DNA of 64,000 nucleotides, taken from positions 35,042-99,041 of the forward strand of contig JBLIRR010000020.1 in the NCBI GenBank assembly GCA_049472395.1, in the 5' to 3' direction. How positions within the stretch are numbered: position 1 is the stretch's first letter; each line of letters opens with the position of its first letter. Below, one piece after another: positions 35,059 through 45,100 of the stretch. Both the position numbers and the translations under genes were made by a program. This stretch comes from JBLIRR01 sp049472395. GTDB taxonomy: Bacteria; SZUA-182; DTGQ01; JBLIRR01. The notes under the pieces are model-generated. The model saw nothing but the letters and a program-made list of their open reading frames with translations, did no database searches and had not been told where the DNA came from.

Positions 35059-35075
35059 TCGAAATTCATTATAAT
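35047..35075 (+). promoter_or_regulatory. Sigma-70 promoter of the ATP-grasp/racemase island
   Basis: TTGAAT at 35047-35052, exactly 17 bp, TATAAT at 35070-35075, 41 bp before the ATG at 35117. Perfect -10, 4/6 -35. Confidence 0.7.
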
Positions 35076-35116
35076 ACGTCTTTGTTTGAACGTGTTATTT
35101 TTATAAAGGGCGTCTT

Positions 35117-36385
35117 ATGACTGAAATGAAAACTCCTCTGAAGGTAATGGCTTTTGGGGTAGGCGCCTTTACTCATGGTATATTGCATGTTTTAAAGCAA
35201 AACAATGCACTGGTTTCGACATACCTGACGCGTGATTATGCCCATTACAGCCCTTCATTAGAGGGAGAGACTTATCACTCCGAGGTGTATCCTAATCCAT
35301 GCACATTGCTAAAACAAAAGGAAATCGATCTAGTGATCCCCATGTCGATTGACTGGATGTTAAAAGACTGGGCCACTGAACTCCTGGCCATGGAAGTGCC
35401 AATACTATCACCGATTGGTGAAGCGATGAAGCTTGAGCGAGACCGGGATTTCGCCAAAAGGCTGGGTAAACAGCTTGGTATTCCTTTTCCTCGTTCTTTT
35501 GTGGCACGCAATCGTCTGGAAGCTGAAAACATATTGGATGCGCATGCCCGCGGTTATGTCATTAAGAATACACTCTGCTCGCCGACGAGCCCGGTTCATA
35601 CGATTTTATGTGAAACTGCCGAGGATACCCGTAAATGGCTCGAGCAGGTCAATTATGCAGAAGGCATTTTTATGCAGGAATATATGGGCCGGCGCGAAGT
35701 CGGACATATTGCCTTTGTCAACAATGGCGAAGTGATCTCTCTCGTTACGAATCAAGAATATAAACGGGCTTTTAACGGCAACATGGGCATTGTTGCAGGG
35801 GCGCCACTGGGCGGATTGGTCGAACAGGATCCCGGGGATAAATACGGTCTGGCAGAACACTTGCTGCAACCATTGTTACCATGGTTCCGGGATGTGAACT
35901 TTAAGGGCCCGGTGCAGGTAACGGCGATCATGAAAAATGACCAGTGGTATGTTCTCGAATACAATGTACGCCTCGGCATCACTTCCGGACCGATGATATT
36001 GCAAATGCTGGAAAATCCGCTGGAAGTGCTATGGAATGTTGCCTGCAACCGGAAAGTTGAGATCAAATTCAAGCCGGAAATGCACTATGGCTGTTCGTTA
36101 ACACTCGCCGGCTATGGCTATCCGTATGTAACGGTCGTTGGCCCGCATTTGCCGATCCAGATTACCGGGGATTTGACCTGCGGTGTCTGGTGGAATGAAG
36201 TCGATATAGACAACAAAGGCCAGCTGTTTATGACCGGTCACCGGATTGCAGATATTATCGGGCTGGCTCCAACACTGGAGCAGGCGATCAGCATTGCGTA
36301 TGACAATATCCGCAAAATCCGGTGCGTAGGCAGTTATTATCGTACTGATATCGGCAAGAGCCTGTGGCCACCAGGAAGCGAGTAA
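35117..36385 (+). CDS. PurD-like ATP-grasp ligase
   Basis: 422 residues, soluble. The layout follows glycinamide ribonucleotide synthetase (PurD): N-terminal Rossmann-like part (KVMAFGVGAFTHG), a VIPMSIDWMLKDW region, KLERDRDFAKRLGKQLGIPF (typical K-x-x-A-K-x-x-G-I-P), the ATP-grasp part with FMQEYMGRREVGHIAF and YVLEYNVRLGITSGPMI, and a C-terminal clip-like domain (GHRIADIIGLAPTLEQA). True purD is housekeeping and differs in the amine-binding part; here the neighbours (aminoacyltransferase-like protein, alanine racemase) suggest ligation of an amino acid. G+C content is clearly higher than in flanking genes. Confidence 0.8.
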   Translation: MTEMKTPLKVMAFGVGAFTHGILHVLKQNNALVSTYLTRDYAHYSPSLEGETYHSEVYPNPCTLLKQKEIDLVIPMSIDWMLKDWATELLAMEVPILSPIGEAMKLERDRDFAKRLGKQLGIPFPRSFVARNRLEAENILDAHARGYVIKNTLCSPTSPVHTILCETAEDTRKWLEQVNYAEGIFMQEYMGRREVGHIAFVNNGEVISLVTNQEYKRAFNGNMGIVAGAPLGGLVEQDPGDKYGLAEHLLQPLLPWFRDVNFKGPVQVTAIMKNDQWYVLEYNVRLGITSGPMILQMLENPLEVLWNVACNRKVEIKFKPEMHYGCSLTLAGYGYPYVTVVGPHLPIQITGDLTCGVWWNEVDIDNKGQLFMTGHRIADIIGLAPTLEQAISIAYDNIRKIRCVGSYYRTDIGKSLWPPGSE

Positions 36386-36542
36386 ATCAGCTGCAATGGC
36401 TTGAAAATCAGCTCTTATTCAGTCATGGTCAGCTTTCATTTGCCACAAAGGCCGAAGCAAGGAGCACGATAAAAGATTAACTAAGTGGCTGAATCGCTCC
36501 ATAAAGCAATTTGTTGAACATTAAAAATCAGAGTATTGAACC

Positions 36543-37346
36543 ATGATTATTTTATTTTCAGAAGCCAAATCCGATTACAAGAACTATGTCTTTCCATATG
36601 CCATCTGGGCAATTCCGGAAGCCCATGAAACACCGGCAATGTTGCTGAACAGCGGTTTTTTACCGGCATCGCGGGATATGGACCGCTTTTATATGTGCCG
36701 CCATATACGGATCGATCTGACAAATTTTTCGCAATCATCCGAAAACCGACGGATTATGCGGAAATGCAGCGGCATCACTTATACATTGAAATCGCGCGGC
36801 GAGTTCCACTATACTACTGACTGGCGTCAATTTTGCCGGAATTACGCGGATATCAAATTCGGCAAAGACGTCATGTCATTCCATCGCCTGGATTCCCTGT
36901 TCAATTCCAAGATAATTTCACATGTCATGCTGTTTACCGATAGTGAAACGAACCAGGATGTCGGTATCACAACGTTGTATATCGAGGGAAATACCCTCGC
37001 TTTTTATTACTACGCGTTTTATGATTTAAACTATTATTCACGCAACCTGGGCATGTTCATGATGACAGCGACAGTCGAGTACATGTCTCGGCAGGGATTT
37101 CATTATCTTTACCTGGGAAGCTGTTACTCAGAAAATGCGCTGTATAAAACCCAGTTTTCCGGATTTGAATTTTTCAATGGATTCAGGTGGTCGAACAACC
37201 TGGATGAGTTGAAATATCTGATCTATCGGGAGGAAAAGCTGCCCATTCAGCATGTGCTCGAAACCCCGGAATACCTGGAAAAATTTTATGAGAACGATCT
37301 GAAAAATGTCGTTCAGTTGCATATCGCGATGACTGCGAAAAAATAA
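36543..37346 (+). CDS. Arginyltransferase (ATE/BptA-like) or GNAT-fold protein
   Basis: 267 residues. The C-terminal half resembles the GNAT fold of aminoacyl-tRNA-protein transferases: FYYYAFYDLNYYSRNLGMFM, then FHYLYLGSCYSENALYKTQF and FEFFNGFRWSNNLDELKYL. The N-terminal part has a HxTPAMLLNSGFLPASR-like segment where ATE/BptA proteins carry G-x-R-x-S and Cys motifs. Such enzymes move an amino acid from tRNA to an amine. The neighbouring ligase and racemase make a peptide-like small molecule plausible. It lies 157 bp after the ligase gene. Confidence 0.65.
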   Translation: MIILFSEAKSDYKNYVFPYAIWAIPEAHETPAMLLNSGFLPASRDMDRFYMCRHIRIDLTNFSQSSENRRIMRKCSGITYTLKSRGEFHYTTDWRQFCRNYADIKFGKDVMSFHRLDSLFNSKIISHVMLFTDSETNQDVGITTLYIEGNTLAFYYYAFYDLNYYSRNLGMFMMTATVEYMSRQGFHYLYLGSCYSENALYKTQFSGFEFFNGFRWSNNLDELKYLIYREEKLPIQHVLETPEYLEKFYENDLKNVVQLHIAMTAKK

Positions 37347-37401
37347 CGATTCATTCATATAATCATCGCGACACAAACAATTTTACTGGCATTACCAATG
37401 A

Positions 37402-38580
37402 ATGAAAAGCTCTACATTGTATAGAAAAAAATCAGTAGGCAATGGTAATCATCCGTTCAGGCCGGCCTATGTAGAAGTCGATCTCAATCGATTGCAGCAG
37501 AACTTTGCCATTATCAACCGGGATTGCCCCCCGAATGTGCGGCTCCTGGCTGTGGTCAAAGATCAGGCCTATGGTCATGGTGCCGTTGAGGTGGCCAGAG
37601 TTGCGCTGGAAGCCGGTGCGGTCTATCTGGCGACCGCCACACTCGATTCCGCGCTGGAACTCAGACAGAACGGCATTACGGCCCCCATCCTGCTCTTTGG
37701 CGAATGTCTGCCCCAACATATGAAAATATGCATCGAGGAACATATCACCTGCTGTGTCAACGATACTCATAATGCCAGGGCATTTTCTCTTCTAGCGGCC
37801 CGGACAGGCAAAATTGTGCCGGTACACATCGAAGTAGATACGGGACTGAGCCGCTATGGTGTCCGCTGGACCAAAGCCATGCAGGTTATCGAATTTATCG
37901 CCAATGTTCCTGGCCTCATTCTCGAAGGGGTCATGAGCCATTTTGCCATGTCCGACGAACTGGACAAGTCATTCGCTTTGCAGCAGTTGGAGCGTTTCAA
38001 GCAGGTTCTTGACCATATGGCGCAAAGGCATATTCAGGTAAAATACCGACATATGTGCAATACCGGCGGATTCCTGGATCTGCCGCACGCACATTTTGAT
38101 ATGGTGCGCATTGGGATTTTGCCCCTGGGCATTTATCCCTCTCAAGTCTGCCGTCGGATCCCGGGCTTACAACCGGTCATGTCGGTTAAAACCAGAATTG
38201 CCGTTATCCGCGACCTGGAATGCGGTGATACCGTTGGCTATGGCATGCGCTACCGCGCTGAATCCCTGCGCAGAATTGCCGTTCTCCCGATCGGTTATGG
38301 CGATGGTTTTCCGCGGTTGTGCAACAAAGGCCATGTATTGGTCAGCGGCCAGCGCGCTCCGATTATCGGTGGCAATGCCATGGATGCTATGATGATAGAC
38401 ATTACCGATATCCCACAGCCAAAACTCTGGGATGAAGTCGTAATTATGGGCAGGCAGGGCAACGAGGAAATCAGCGTCCATGAAATCGCCCAGTTGAAAG
38501 GCAGTGTCTCTTACGATATTCTCGCCGGCTGGAGCTGGCGCCTGCCAAGGGTCTATTCAAGATTAAAGACTAAAGATTAA
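37402..38580 (+). CDS. alr: Alanine racemase
   Basis: 392 residues, PLP enzyme interconverting L- and D-alanine. PLP lysine Lys53 in AVVKDQAYGHG (usual AVVKADAYGHG), the conserved HIEVDTGLSRYG segment, MVRIGILPLGIYP, catalytic Tyr280 in VGYGMRYRA, GYGDGFPR and MDAMMIDITD. The family normally has CMDQ where this protein has AMDAM, a modest deviation. The usual GxxTYG is conserved as GDTVGYG. An alr linked to an ATP-grasp ligase and an aminoacyltransferase-like gene, rather than to cell-wall genes, suggests a dedicated D-alanine supply. Half of the bases in 37681-37740 are G/C, above the surroundings. Confidence 0.92.
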   Translation: MKSSTLYRKKSVGNGNHPFRPAYVEVDLNRLQQNFAIINRDCPPNVRLLAVVKDQAYGHGAVEVARVALEAGAVYLATATLDSALELRQNGITAPILLFGECLPQHMKICIEEHITCCVNDTHNARAFSLLAARTGKIVPVHIEVDTGLSRYGVRWTKAMQVIEFIANVPGLILEGVMSHFAMSDELDKSFALQQLERFKQVLDHMAQRHIQVKYRHMCNTGGFLDLPHAHFDMVRIGILPLGIYPSQVCRRIPGLQPVMSVKTRIAVIRDLECGDTVGYGMRYRAESLRRIAVLPIGYGDGFPRLCNKGHVLVSGQRAPIIGGNAMDAMMIDITDIPQPKLWDEVVIMGRQGNEEISVHEIAQLKGSVSYDILAGWSWRLPRVYSRLKTKD

Positions 38581-38588
38581 AGACTAAC
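38561..38588 (+). repeat. Two-copy 14-bp tandem repeat at the alr stop codon
   Basis: GATTAAAGACTAAA (38561-38574) is followed by GATTAAAGACTAAC (38575-38588). The repeat covers the last codons and stop of alr (..LKTKD-stop), so slippage here changes the C-terminus only slightly. Confidence 0.85.
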
Positions 38589-38726
38589 AAAGCTGTGGGT
38601 TGTCAAAATGTCATCATTAAACGATATCAATACGTTATAGCATTTCTAGCATCATTTGAAAATTATCAAAAAACTCGGTATAAAGGAGCTTCAATTTTAA
38701 TTTCTTAGCAATGAGAGCTACATAAA

Positions 38727-39767
38727 ATGTATCGAGTTTTATCTGAAATCTTAGTCATACTGATAAATATCTTCAAAACAGTTTATAAATCTAAAAATGA
38801 CATTATTATTGAAAATCTGGTCCTCAAACAACAACTCGCAACTTACCCAGCAAGAAAGAAAAAGCCAATAATAAAAGAACGAGATCGAGCCTTTTGGATT
38901 GCACTTAAAAAATCATGGTCTAAATGGATTGATACTTTAGTGATTGTAAAACCAGAAACAGTTATAGGCTGGCAAAAAAGGCGCTTCAAAAAGCATGGTT
39001 GAAAGATTACTAAAAAAGAAATTAGAGATTTGATTTATTAAATGGCAAGAGAAAACAATTAGGGATCACCTCGCATCTATTCGGAGCTTTTAATGCTTGG
39101 ATATACAAAAGAAGAAATCTCTCAATCTACTGTTTCCAGGTATCTAAGAATATTCAGGTCCAAAAATCCTGATCATAAAAAGCCTCAATCATGGATTACA
39201 TTCCTAAGAAATCACCGCCACGCCATTTCAGCAATGGATTTGTTTGTTGTTCCAACAGTCAATTTCACTATTGTGTATGTTATCTTTATTATTGCGCATG
39301 CTAAAAGAAAGATATTATATTTCAATATAACCGGACATCGCACGGTGCAATGGGTGATGCAGCAATTGAGGAATGCCTTTCCTTTTGATTCGGCGCCACG
39401 ATATTTAATCTTTGATCGAGATAAAATCTTTTCATCGCAGGTAAAACAACTAATAAAAAATATGGGTATAGAACCAAAGGTAATAAGTTATAAAGCTCCT
39501 TGGCAAAATGGTATAGCTGAACGATGGATCTTATCAGCAAGAATGTATATACTCAATCATATGATTATCCTTAGCGAAGAGCATCTAAGACAGTTACTAA
39601 AAAAGTATATCAACTATTACAACAACGATCGGTGCCATCTATCTCTTGATAGAAACACACCAAAAGGTCGTGAAGTACAGCACAAGCCATCAGCCTCGGC
39701 TAAGGTGATACCTCTTCCCAGACTAGGTGGTCTGCAATATAAATACGAATGGCAAAAAGCTGCTTAA
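38727..39767 (+). pseudogene. Integrase-core (IS3/IS481-like) transposase with three nonsense codons
   Basis: One frame runs from 38727 to 39767 but is cut by TGA (39000-39002), TAA and TAG before 39062. The N-terminal piece has a helix-turn-helix-type region (IENLVLKQQLATYPARKKKP, VIVKPETVIGWQKRRFKKHG). After the stops comes GSPRIYSELLMLGYTK, then the rve/DDE core: AMDLFVVPTVNF (first Asp), RYLIFDRDKIFSS (second Asp) and NGIAERWILSARMY (Glu). The stop before GSPRI replaces the usual Trp (TGG to TAG). It is inactive by point mutation. A related truncated copy lies at 57774, on the other side of the Pfa operon, in the same orientation. Confidence 0.85.
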
Positions 39768-39971
39768 ACAAATTATAAAAGAGCAAATTCCCTTAATGGA
39801 CTCTCGTTCCGGGGGATAATCCTGCACCTTTTAAAGTTCTGTGCGATTATTCCTGTCATATAGGCAACTTTTATTCTTTAAATTTTTTCGTTTCGATAAT
39901 AAATTTTTAAAATTCTCTCAATTAAAGTCCATTTTTTTGCCGGATGTAATTTTGACAATAGGGGGCCGGCG

Positions 39972-40151
39972 AATAATGAGATTATCTTCAGATTCGATCT
40001 TGACTTAGATGGCATCCTTAAAGTCACAGCAACTGAAAAGAGGACAGGTCTTAAGAAGAATATTACTATTGAAAATGCCATATCACAATTCCAGACAGGA
40101 GAAAAGGAGAAGGCCAGAGATAGAAAAGATTTTATTTACTTTACTTATTAA
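39972..40151 (+). pseudogene. dnaK: DnaK (Hsp70) substrate-binding-domain fragment
   Basis: 59 codons without a start read EIIFRFDLDLDGILKVTATE, KRTGLKKNITIENAISQF and a short charged tail. FDLDLDGILKVTATEKRTG is the conserved Hsp70 signature (F-D-x-D-x-x-G-I-L-x-V-x-A-x-D-x-x-T-G). The other roughly 550 residues are missing. The rest of 39768-40530 carries no intact gene. Confidence 0.7.
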
Positions 40152-40269
40152 AATTGTTATATATAATTAGTACATTATATTATTTTTTTTGAAAAGAGAT
40201 AATAAGAAAGGGATAATAGTAAAACTTATGTACGCTATTAATTTACTTTTGATTTTCTTAATGTCATTA

Positions 40270-40284
40270 TGATAATGATTATCG
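40270..40284. promoter_or_regulatory. Fur-box-like site upstream of the Pfa operon
   Basis: TGATAAT-G-ATTATCG matches the 7-1-7 Fur consensus TGATAATNATTATCA at 14 of 15 positions. It lies about 250 bp before pfaD. The fragment just downstream (40325-40381) may be a PfpI/DJ-1-like remnant, so the site could have served a lost gene rather than pfaD. Confidence 0.5.
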
Positions 40285-40324
40285 AGAATTAAGAGAAAAT
40301 GTAATAACTAAGGATGATAAGCCA

Positions 40325-40381
40325 ATGAACGAGATGGAAAAAATCGGGAAGAGAGTCTCCATAATGGTGGAGGATTTGTAG
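40325..40381 (+). pseudogene. Possible PfpI/DJ-1-like N-terminal remnant
   Basis: 18 codons read MNEMEKIGKRVSIMVEDL then a TAG, followed in frame by LELDTRT. DJ-1/PfpI proteins begin K-x-V-x-I-L-V-E-D-x-Y-E-x-L-E-L; the stop sits where the Tyr would be. Very short, so only suggestive. Confidence 0.3.
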
Positions 40382-40536
40382 CTAGAATTGGATACTCGTA
40401 CATGAACAATGAAGGGTAGAAGTTAAATTATGTGTATTTTTTTAAATTTTTTACTATGTTGTTGGATGGCTGAAAAAACAAATTCATCGGGTATATATCT
40501 ATCATTTCATCTTATAGTATTAAAGAACCATTGTTA

Positions 40537-42153
40537 ATGATTTCTATAGGAAGATGGATTAAAACTCAATCTCAGCCGGAATTTGATACACTAATTTGTT
40601 CACAAATGATTTCCGATTTTAGAAATCATATCTATATTATATATGATTCATCTAAAAAGAGACTCGGACTTGCCAAAGATGGTTTGATTTCAAATTCGAA
40701 AGAAAAAGCAACAAATGGATCGTTTTCATTAATAGCGACAATACCCCCGCTATATCCGGAATGGCTTGGAGATCGTCTTTTTAAAGAAATCCATAATATC
40801 AGGTTCCCATATGTTGGTGGTGCAATGGCACGGGGTATCTCATCTGCCGAATTGGTAATTCGTTTAGCCCAATTGGGAATGCTGGGATTCTTTGGCTCTG
40901 CTGGATTGCCTCTGGAAAAAGTCGAACTCCAAATACATAAGATTAACCAGAGTTTAAAACCGGATAATATGAGTTGGGGAGCAAATCTAATCTATTTGCC
41001 TTTCAATCCTGTTTTTGAAGAGAATACTGTTAATCTATTTATAAAATATAAAGTGCGCCGTGTATCCGCATCGGCTTTCATGAAGCTGACGCCCCCTGTT
41101 GTACATTATAGTTGCAAGGATTTATATCGTAATAGTGAAGGAAAGGTTTGCAGAAAGAATTATTTATTTGCAAAGATTTCACGGCCTGAGGTTGCGCAAC
41201 ATTTTCTCTCACCGGCTCCGGAATCTATCCTAAGCGTTCTTGTTGATGCCGGCAAGCTTACTAAAGAAGAAGCTGAATTAGCCAGGGAAGTGCCGGTATC
41301 TGAAGATATAATTGTTGAAGCTGATTCAGGGGGGCACACGGATAACCGTCCCTTACCATCTCTTTTCCCTGTTATTGTTCACCAGCGGGATGAAATTCAC
41401 AAACAGTTCCATTATCCCAGGCCAATACGTATCGGCGCGGCAGGGGGGCTTGGTAGTCCGGCAGGTATAGCTTCCGCATTTGCAATGGGAGCGTCATTTG
41501 TTCTTGTGGGTTCTGTGCATCAGGCATCTATCGAATCCGGATTATCCTTTGACGCAAAAAATATGCTGACTCAAGCTGAAATTTCTGATGTGAGTATGAC
41601 CCCATCAGCGGATATGTTTGAGCTTGGCGTAAAGGTTCAGGTATTAAGCCGTGGAACAATGATGGCAGTAAATGGTAATCAGTTATATCAGTTATATAAT
41701 AGATATCAATCCATTGAAGAGATTCCGGCAGCATTAAAAATGAAATTGGAAAAGAATATTTTCAAAATGACTTTTGAGGAAGTATGGTCACATACTAGGG
41801 AATTCTTTAATGATATTTCACCCCAGGATATTTTAAAGGCCGAAAATAATTCGAAACACAAGATGGCTTTAATATTCAGGTGGTATCTGGGCAACTCTAG
41901 TAAGTGGCCAATTGAGGGAAAAATCGAAAGGCGTGTTGATTATCAAATTTGGTGCAGTCCGGCAATGGGTGCGTTTAATCGATGGGTTAAGGGTAGTTTT
42001 TTAAATAAACCTGAAGAAAGAAGTATTCAACAAATTGCTCTAAATTTACTTGAAGGAGCAGCTCAAATTATAAAAGCTCACCAAATCAGAACATATGGCT
42101 TTCCGGTAAGTCATGAAGCGTTTGATTACAGGCCAAAATATTTAGAGATTTAA
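40537..42153 (+). CDS. pfaD: PfaD-type enoyl reductase (2-nitropropane dioxygenase fold) of a polyunsaturated-lipid synthase
   Basis: 538 residues from the ATG at 40537 (a TTG at 40531 is in frame; no strong ribosome-binding site). FMN-dependent trans-acting enoyl reductase that works on ACP-bound intermediates. Family blocks: FPYVGGAMARGISSAELVIR, MLGFFGSAGLP, SWGANLIYLPFNP, EADSGGHTDNRPLPSLFPVI (FMN region), RIGAAGGLGSPAGIASAFAM and FVLVGSVHQAS. The C-terminal part (SKWPIEGKIERRVDYQIWCS) is the PfaD-specific tail that separates it from ordinary nitronate monooxygenases. First gene of the operon, 27 bp before pfaA. The order ER, then KS-AT-ACP-KR, then KS-CLF-AT-DH is that known for myxobacterial pfa1-2-3. 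Confidence 0.92.
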   Translation: MISIGRWIKTQSQPEFDTLICSQMISDFRNHIYIIYDSSKKRLGLAKDGLISNSKEKATNGSFSLIATIPPLYPEWLGDRLFKEIHNIRFPYVGGAMARGISSAELVIRLAQLGMLGFFGSAGLPLEKVELQIHKINQSLKPDNMSWGANLIYLPFNPVFEENTVNLFIKYKVRRVSASAFMKLTPPVVHYSCKDLYRNSEGKVCRKNYLFAKISRPEVAQHFLSPAPESILSVLVDAGKLTKEEAELAREVPVSEDIIVEADSGGHTDNRPLPSLFPVIVHQRDEIHKQFHYPRPIRIGAAGGLGSPAGIASAFAMGASFVLVGSVHQASIESGLSFDAKNMLTQAEISDVSMTPSADMFELGVKVQVLSRGTMMAVNGNQLYQLYNRYQSIEEIPAALKMKLEKNIFKMTFEEVWSHTREFFNDISPQDILKAENNSKHKMALIFRWYLGNSSKWPIEGKIERRVDYQIWCSPAMGAFNRWVKGSFLNKPEERSIQQIALNLLEGAAQIIKAHQIRTYGFPVSHEAFDYRPKYLEI

Positions 42154-42180
42154 GATTGAGTACAATTTGAGGATAATATT

Positions 42181-45100
42181 ATGGAGAAGGCAAATAAGTC
42201 TAAGGGTGCAATTGCGGTAGTTGGTGTAAGTGCAATTTTTCCTGGCTCTGACGGCATCCAGGATTTATGGAATAATATACTTCAAGGAAAAAATTTTATC
42301 AGTGATGTTCCTCCGGATCATTGGCTTATAGAAGATTATTATGATCCGGATAAGAGTAAGGCTGGGAAAATATACACTAATAAGGGCGCTTTTTTACCAG
42401 AGATTGATTTTGATCCAATTGAATACGGCATTACTCCAAATTCACTGAGTTCAATTGATACTGTCCAACTACTATCCTTAGTCGCCTGTAAACGATTGCT
42501 TGATGATGTTGAGAGTTTTAAATCCGGTAAACTATCAAAAGAGAAAACAAGTATAATTCTTGGGGTTGCTTCAGCTACTGAGATGGTTGGGCAAATGTCA
42601 GGCAAGATCCAGAAACCTCACTGGGTTAAAGCCTTGCGTGAAAGCGGTATTCCAGAGCAAAAAGTTGAAGAGATATGTGATAGGATCATTTCCTCATATC
42701 CACCCTGGACAGAAAATACCTTTCCCGGTTTGCTTGGTAATGTTGTTACCGGACGTATTGCAAACCGTTTTGATCTGAAGGGAACCAACTGCGTCATTGA
42801 TTCTGCGTGCGCCAGCAGTCTTGGGGCAATGGCAATGGCAATACAGGAGCTTCAGCTTGAGATTTCAGATCTGGTTATCACTGGCGGTGCTGATGCGCTT
42901 AATGATCCTGTTATGTTTATGTGTTTTAGCAAGACACTCGCACTCTCTCCAACAGGTGATTGCCGTCCATTTTCAGAAAGCGCAGACGGAACAATGCTAG
43001 GTGAGGGAATCGGCATGCTGGCACTGCGAAGATTAGAAGACGCAGAGAGGGATGACGATAAAATCTATGCGGTTATCAGGGGATTTGGCTCATCATCAGA
43101 TGGTAAATCAAAGAGCGTTTATGCGCCGAGGCCTGAGGGACAGTGTCTGGCAATAAACCGCGCATATGAACGGTTAGAATATACCCAGCGTGAAGTTCAG
43201 CTTATTGAAGCTCATGGAACTGCTACAATTGCCGGGGATAAAGCTGAGTTTGAGGGGCTGACCATGAGTTTTAACGATAAAAATAGTAAACAATGGTGCG
43301 CGCTGGGCTCGATCAAATCACAGATTGGACATACAAAGGCTGCAGCAGGTGCAGCCTCTTTGCTGAAGGTTGTTATGGCACTCCACCATAAGGTGCTTCC
43401 TCCTACGATAAAAGTAGATATCCCTAATAAGTCTTTAGATTTTGAGAACAGCCCCTTTTACTTAAATACAGAGGCCCGTCCCTGGATTCACGATTCGTTA
43501 TCGACAAGAAAGGCGTCAGTCAGCTCATTTGGCTTCGGGGGGAGTAATTTCCATGTTACTCTTGAAGAATATTCCGAAAAATCCGGTATAGCAAAGAGAT
43601 ATCATAACTCTCCAGTGGAATTGATTTTGTTATCAGCTTCAAGTAAAGATGAAATGATAATAAAACTTGAAGGGCTGTTAAAAGGCATAAATGATTCCAC
43701 CCTGGTTGAATTCGCCAGAAAAAACCAGTGCTCATTCAATCCTAAACATCCATTTCGTTTAGCACTACTGGCCAACGATTCGGAAGATCTCTCTCTTCTG
43801 GTAGACACAGCCTCAAGTAAAATACAGCGCTTAGAAAATGGCAAGCCTTCCTTTTCAATAAGAAACAAAATTCACTTTGGTTATGGAGTTCACTCTTCCA
43901 GGATAGCTTTTATCTTTCCGGGACAGGGCAGCCATTATTTAAATATGGGAAAGGAACTTGCAATAGAATTTAATGAAGCCAGATCTATTTGGGATAGTAC
44001 TACTACCGTAGATTTTGGCAAATCAACTAAGCTTCATGATGTCGTGTTTCCTATACCCGTTTTTACCGAGGAGGAGAGGCATAAACAGCTGCAGCTCCTT
44101 ACGCATACAGAATGGGCACAGCCCGGTATTGGGGCAACAAGCCTTTCTCAACTCTCATTGCTCTATACACTTGGGCTTAGGCCTAATTGCGTAGCCGGAC
44201 ATAGCTATGGTGAGGTGACGGCCCTTTATGCGGCGAATGTTATTCAGTCTATAGAGGAATTCCTTTATATTTCTCGAAAAAGAGGAGAATTGATGGCAGA
44301 GGCTTCAGACATTCCAGGGGCCATGACTGTTGCCCTATGTTCCGAAATAGACATGAAAAATTATTTGGAAAAATGGAAAAGTAACATTTGTATTGCCAAT
44401 ATCAATGGACCGGAGCAGGTTGTTCTCTCAGGACCAGTCAGCGAGATTACTCTTATCGAAGATAAATTACGTAAGAACTCAATTACATTTAAACGCTTAC
44501 AGGTTTCAACCGCATTTCACTCTGATATAGTTAAGGGTTGTGTTAAACCATTTAGAGACTTTATCAGTTCATGTACAATTAATCGTCCGACCTGCCCTGT
44601 TTACTCAAATATTTCTGCCGGGATATATCCAGAGGATCCGAAAGAAATTATTACTTTCCTGTCATCTCAGATATCAAAACCTGTTCTTTTCAAGGAACAG
44701 ATAGAAAATATGTATAGGGATGGAGTGAGAACATTTATTGAGATTGGCCCTGACACAATACTGACAAATTTAATAGGAAAAATCCTCAAGGGGAATGAGC
44801 ATCTCGCCGTATCTCTAGATTCGAAAAAAACTGATGGATTGTTGTCATTTTGGAACGCGCTGGGAGCACTGTCCGCTGCCGGTATTCCGCTAAAGTTTGA
44901 AAAACTTTGGGGAAATTTTGCATCAAGTATGCCAATACACGCGGAATTATCACCGGTAACAGTAAAATTAAACGGCAGTAATTATGGCAAGCCATATCCT
45001 CCCAAGGATGGGGCAAAGGGACGACCAGAGCCTGTAGAAGAGTCAGCTGAATACAAAAGCCATTCAAAAGAGCGTGTTAGTGATGATAATGATGACCTGA

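Noticed and set aside
35117..36385. Housekeeping purD
   Set aside because: The fold is PurD-like, but the neighbours are not purine genes and the base composition differs from the surrounding genome; a dedicated ligase is more likely.
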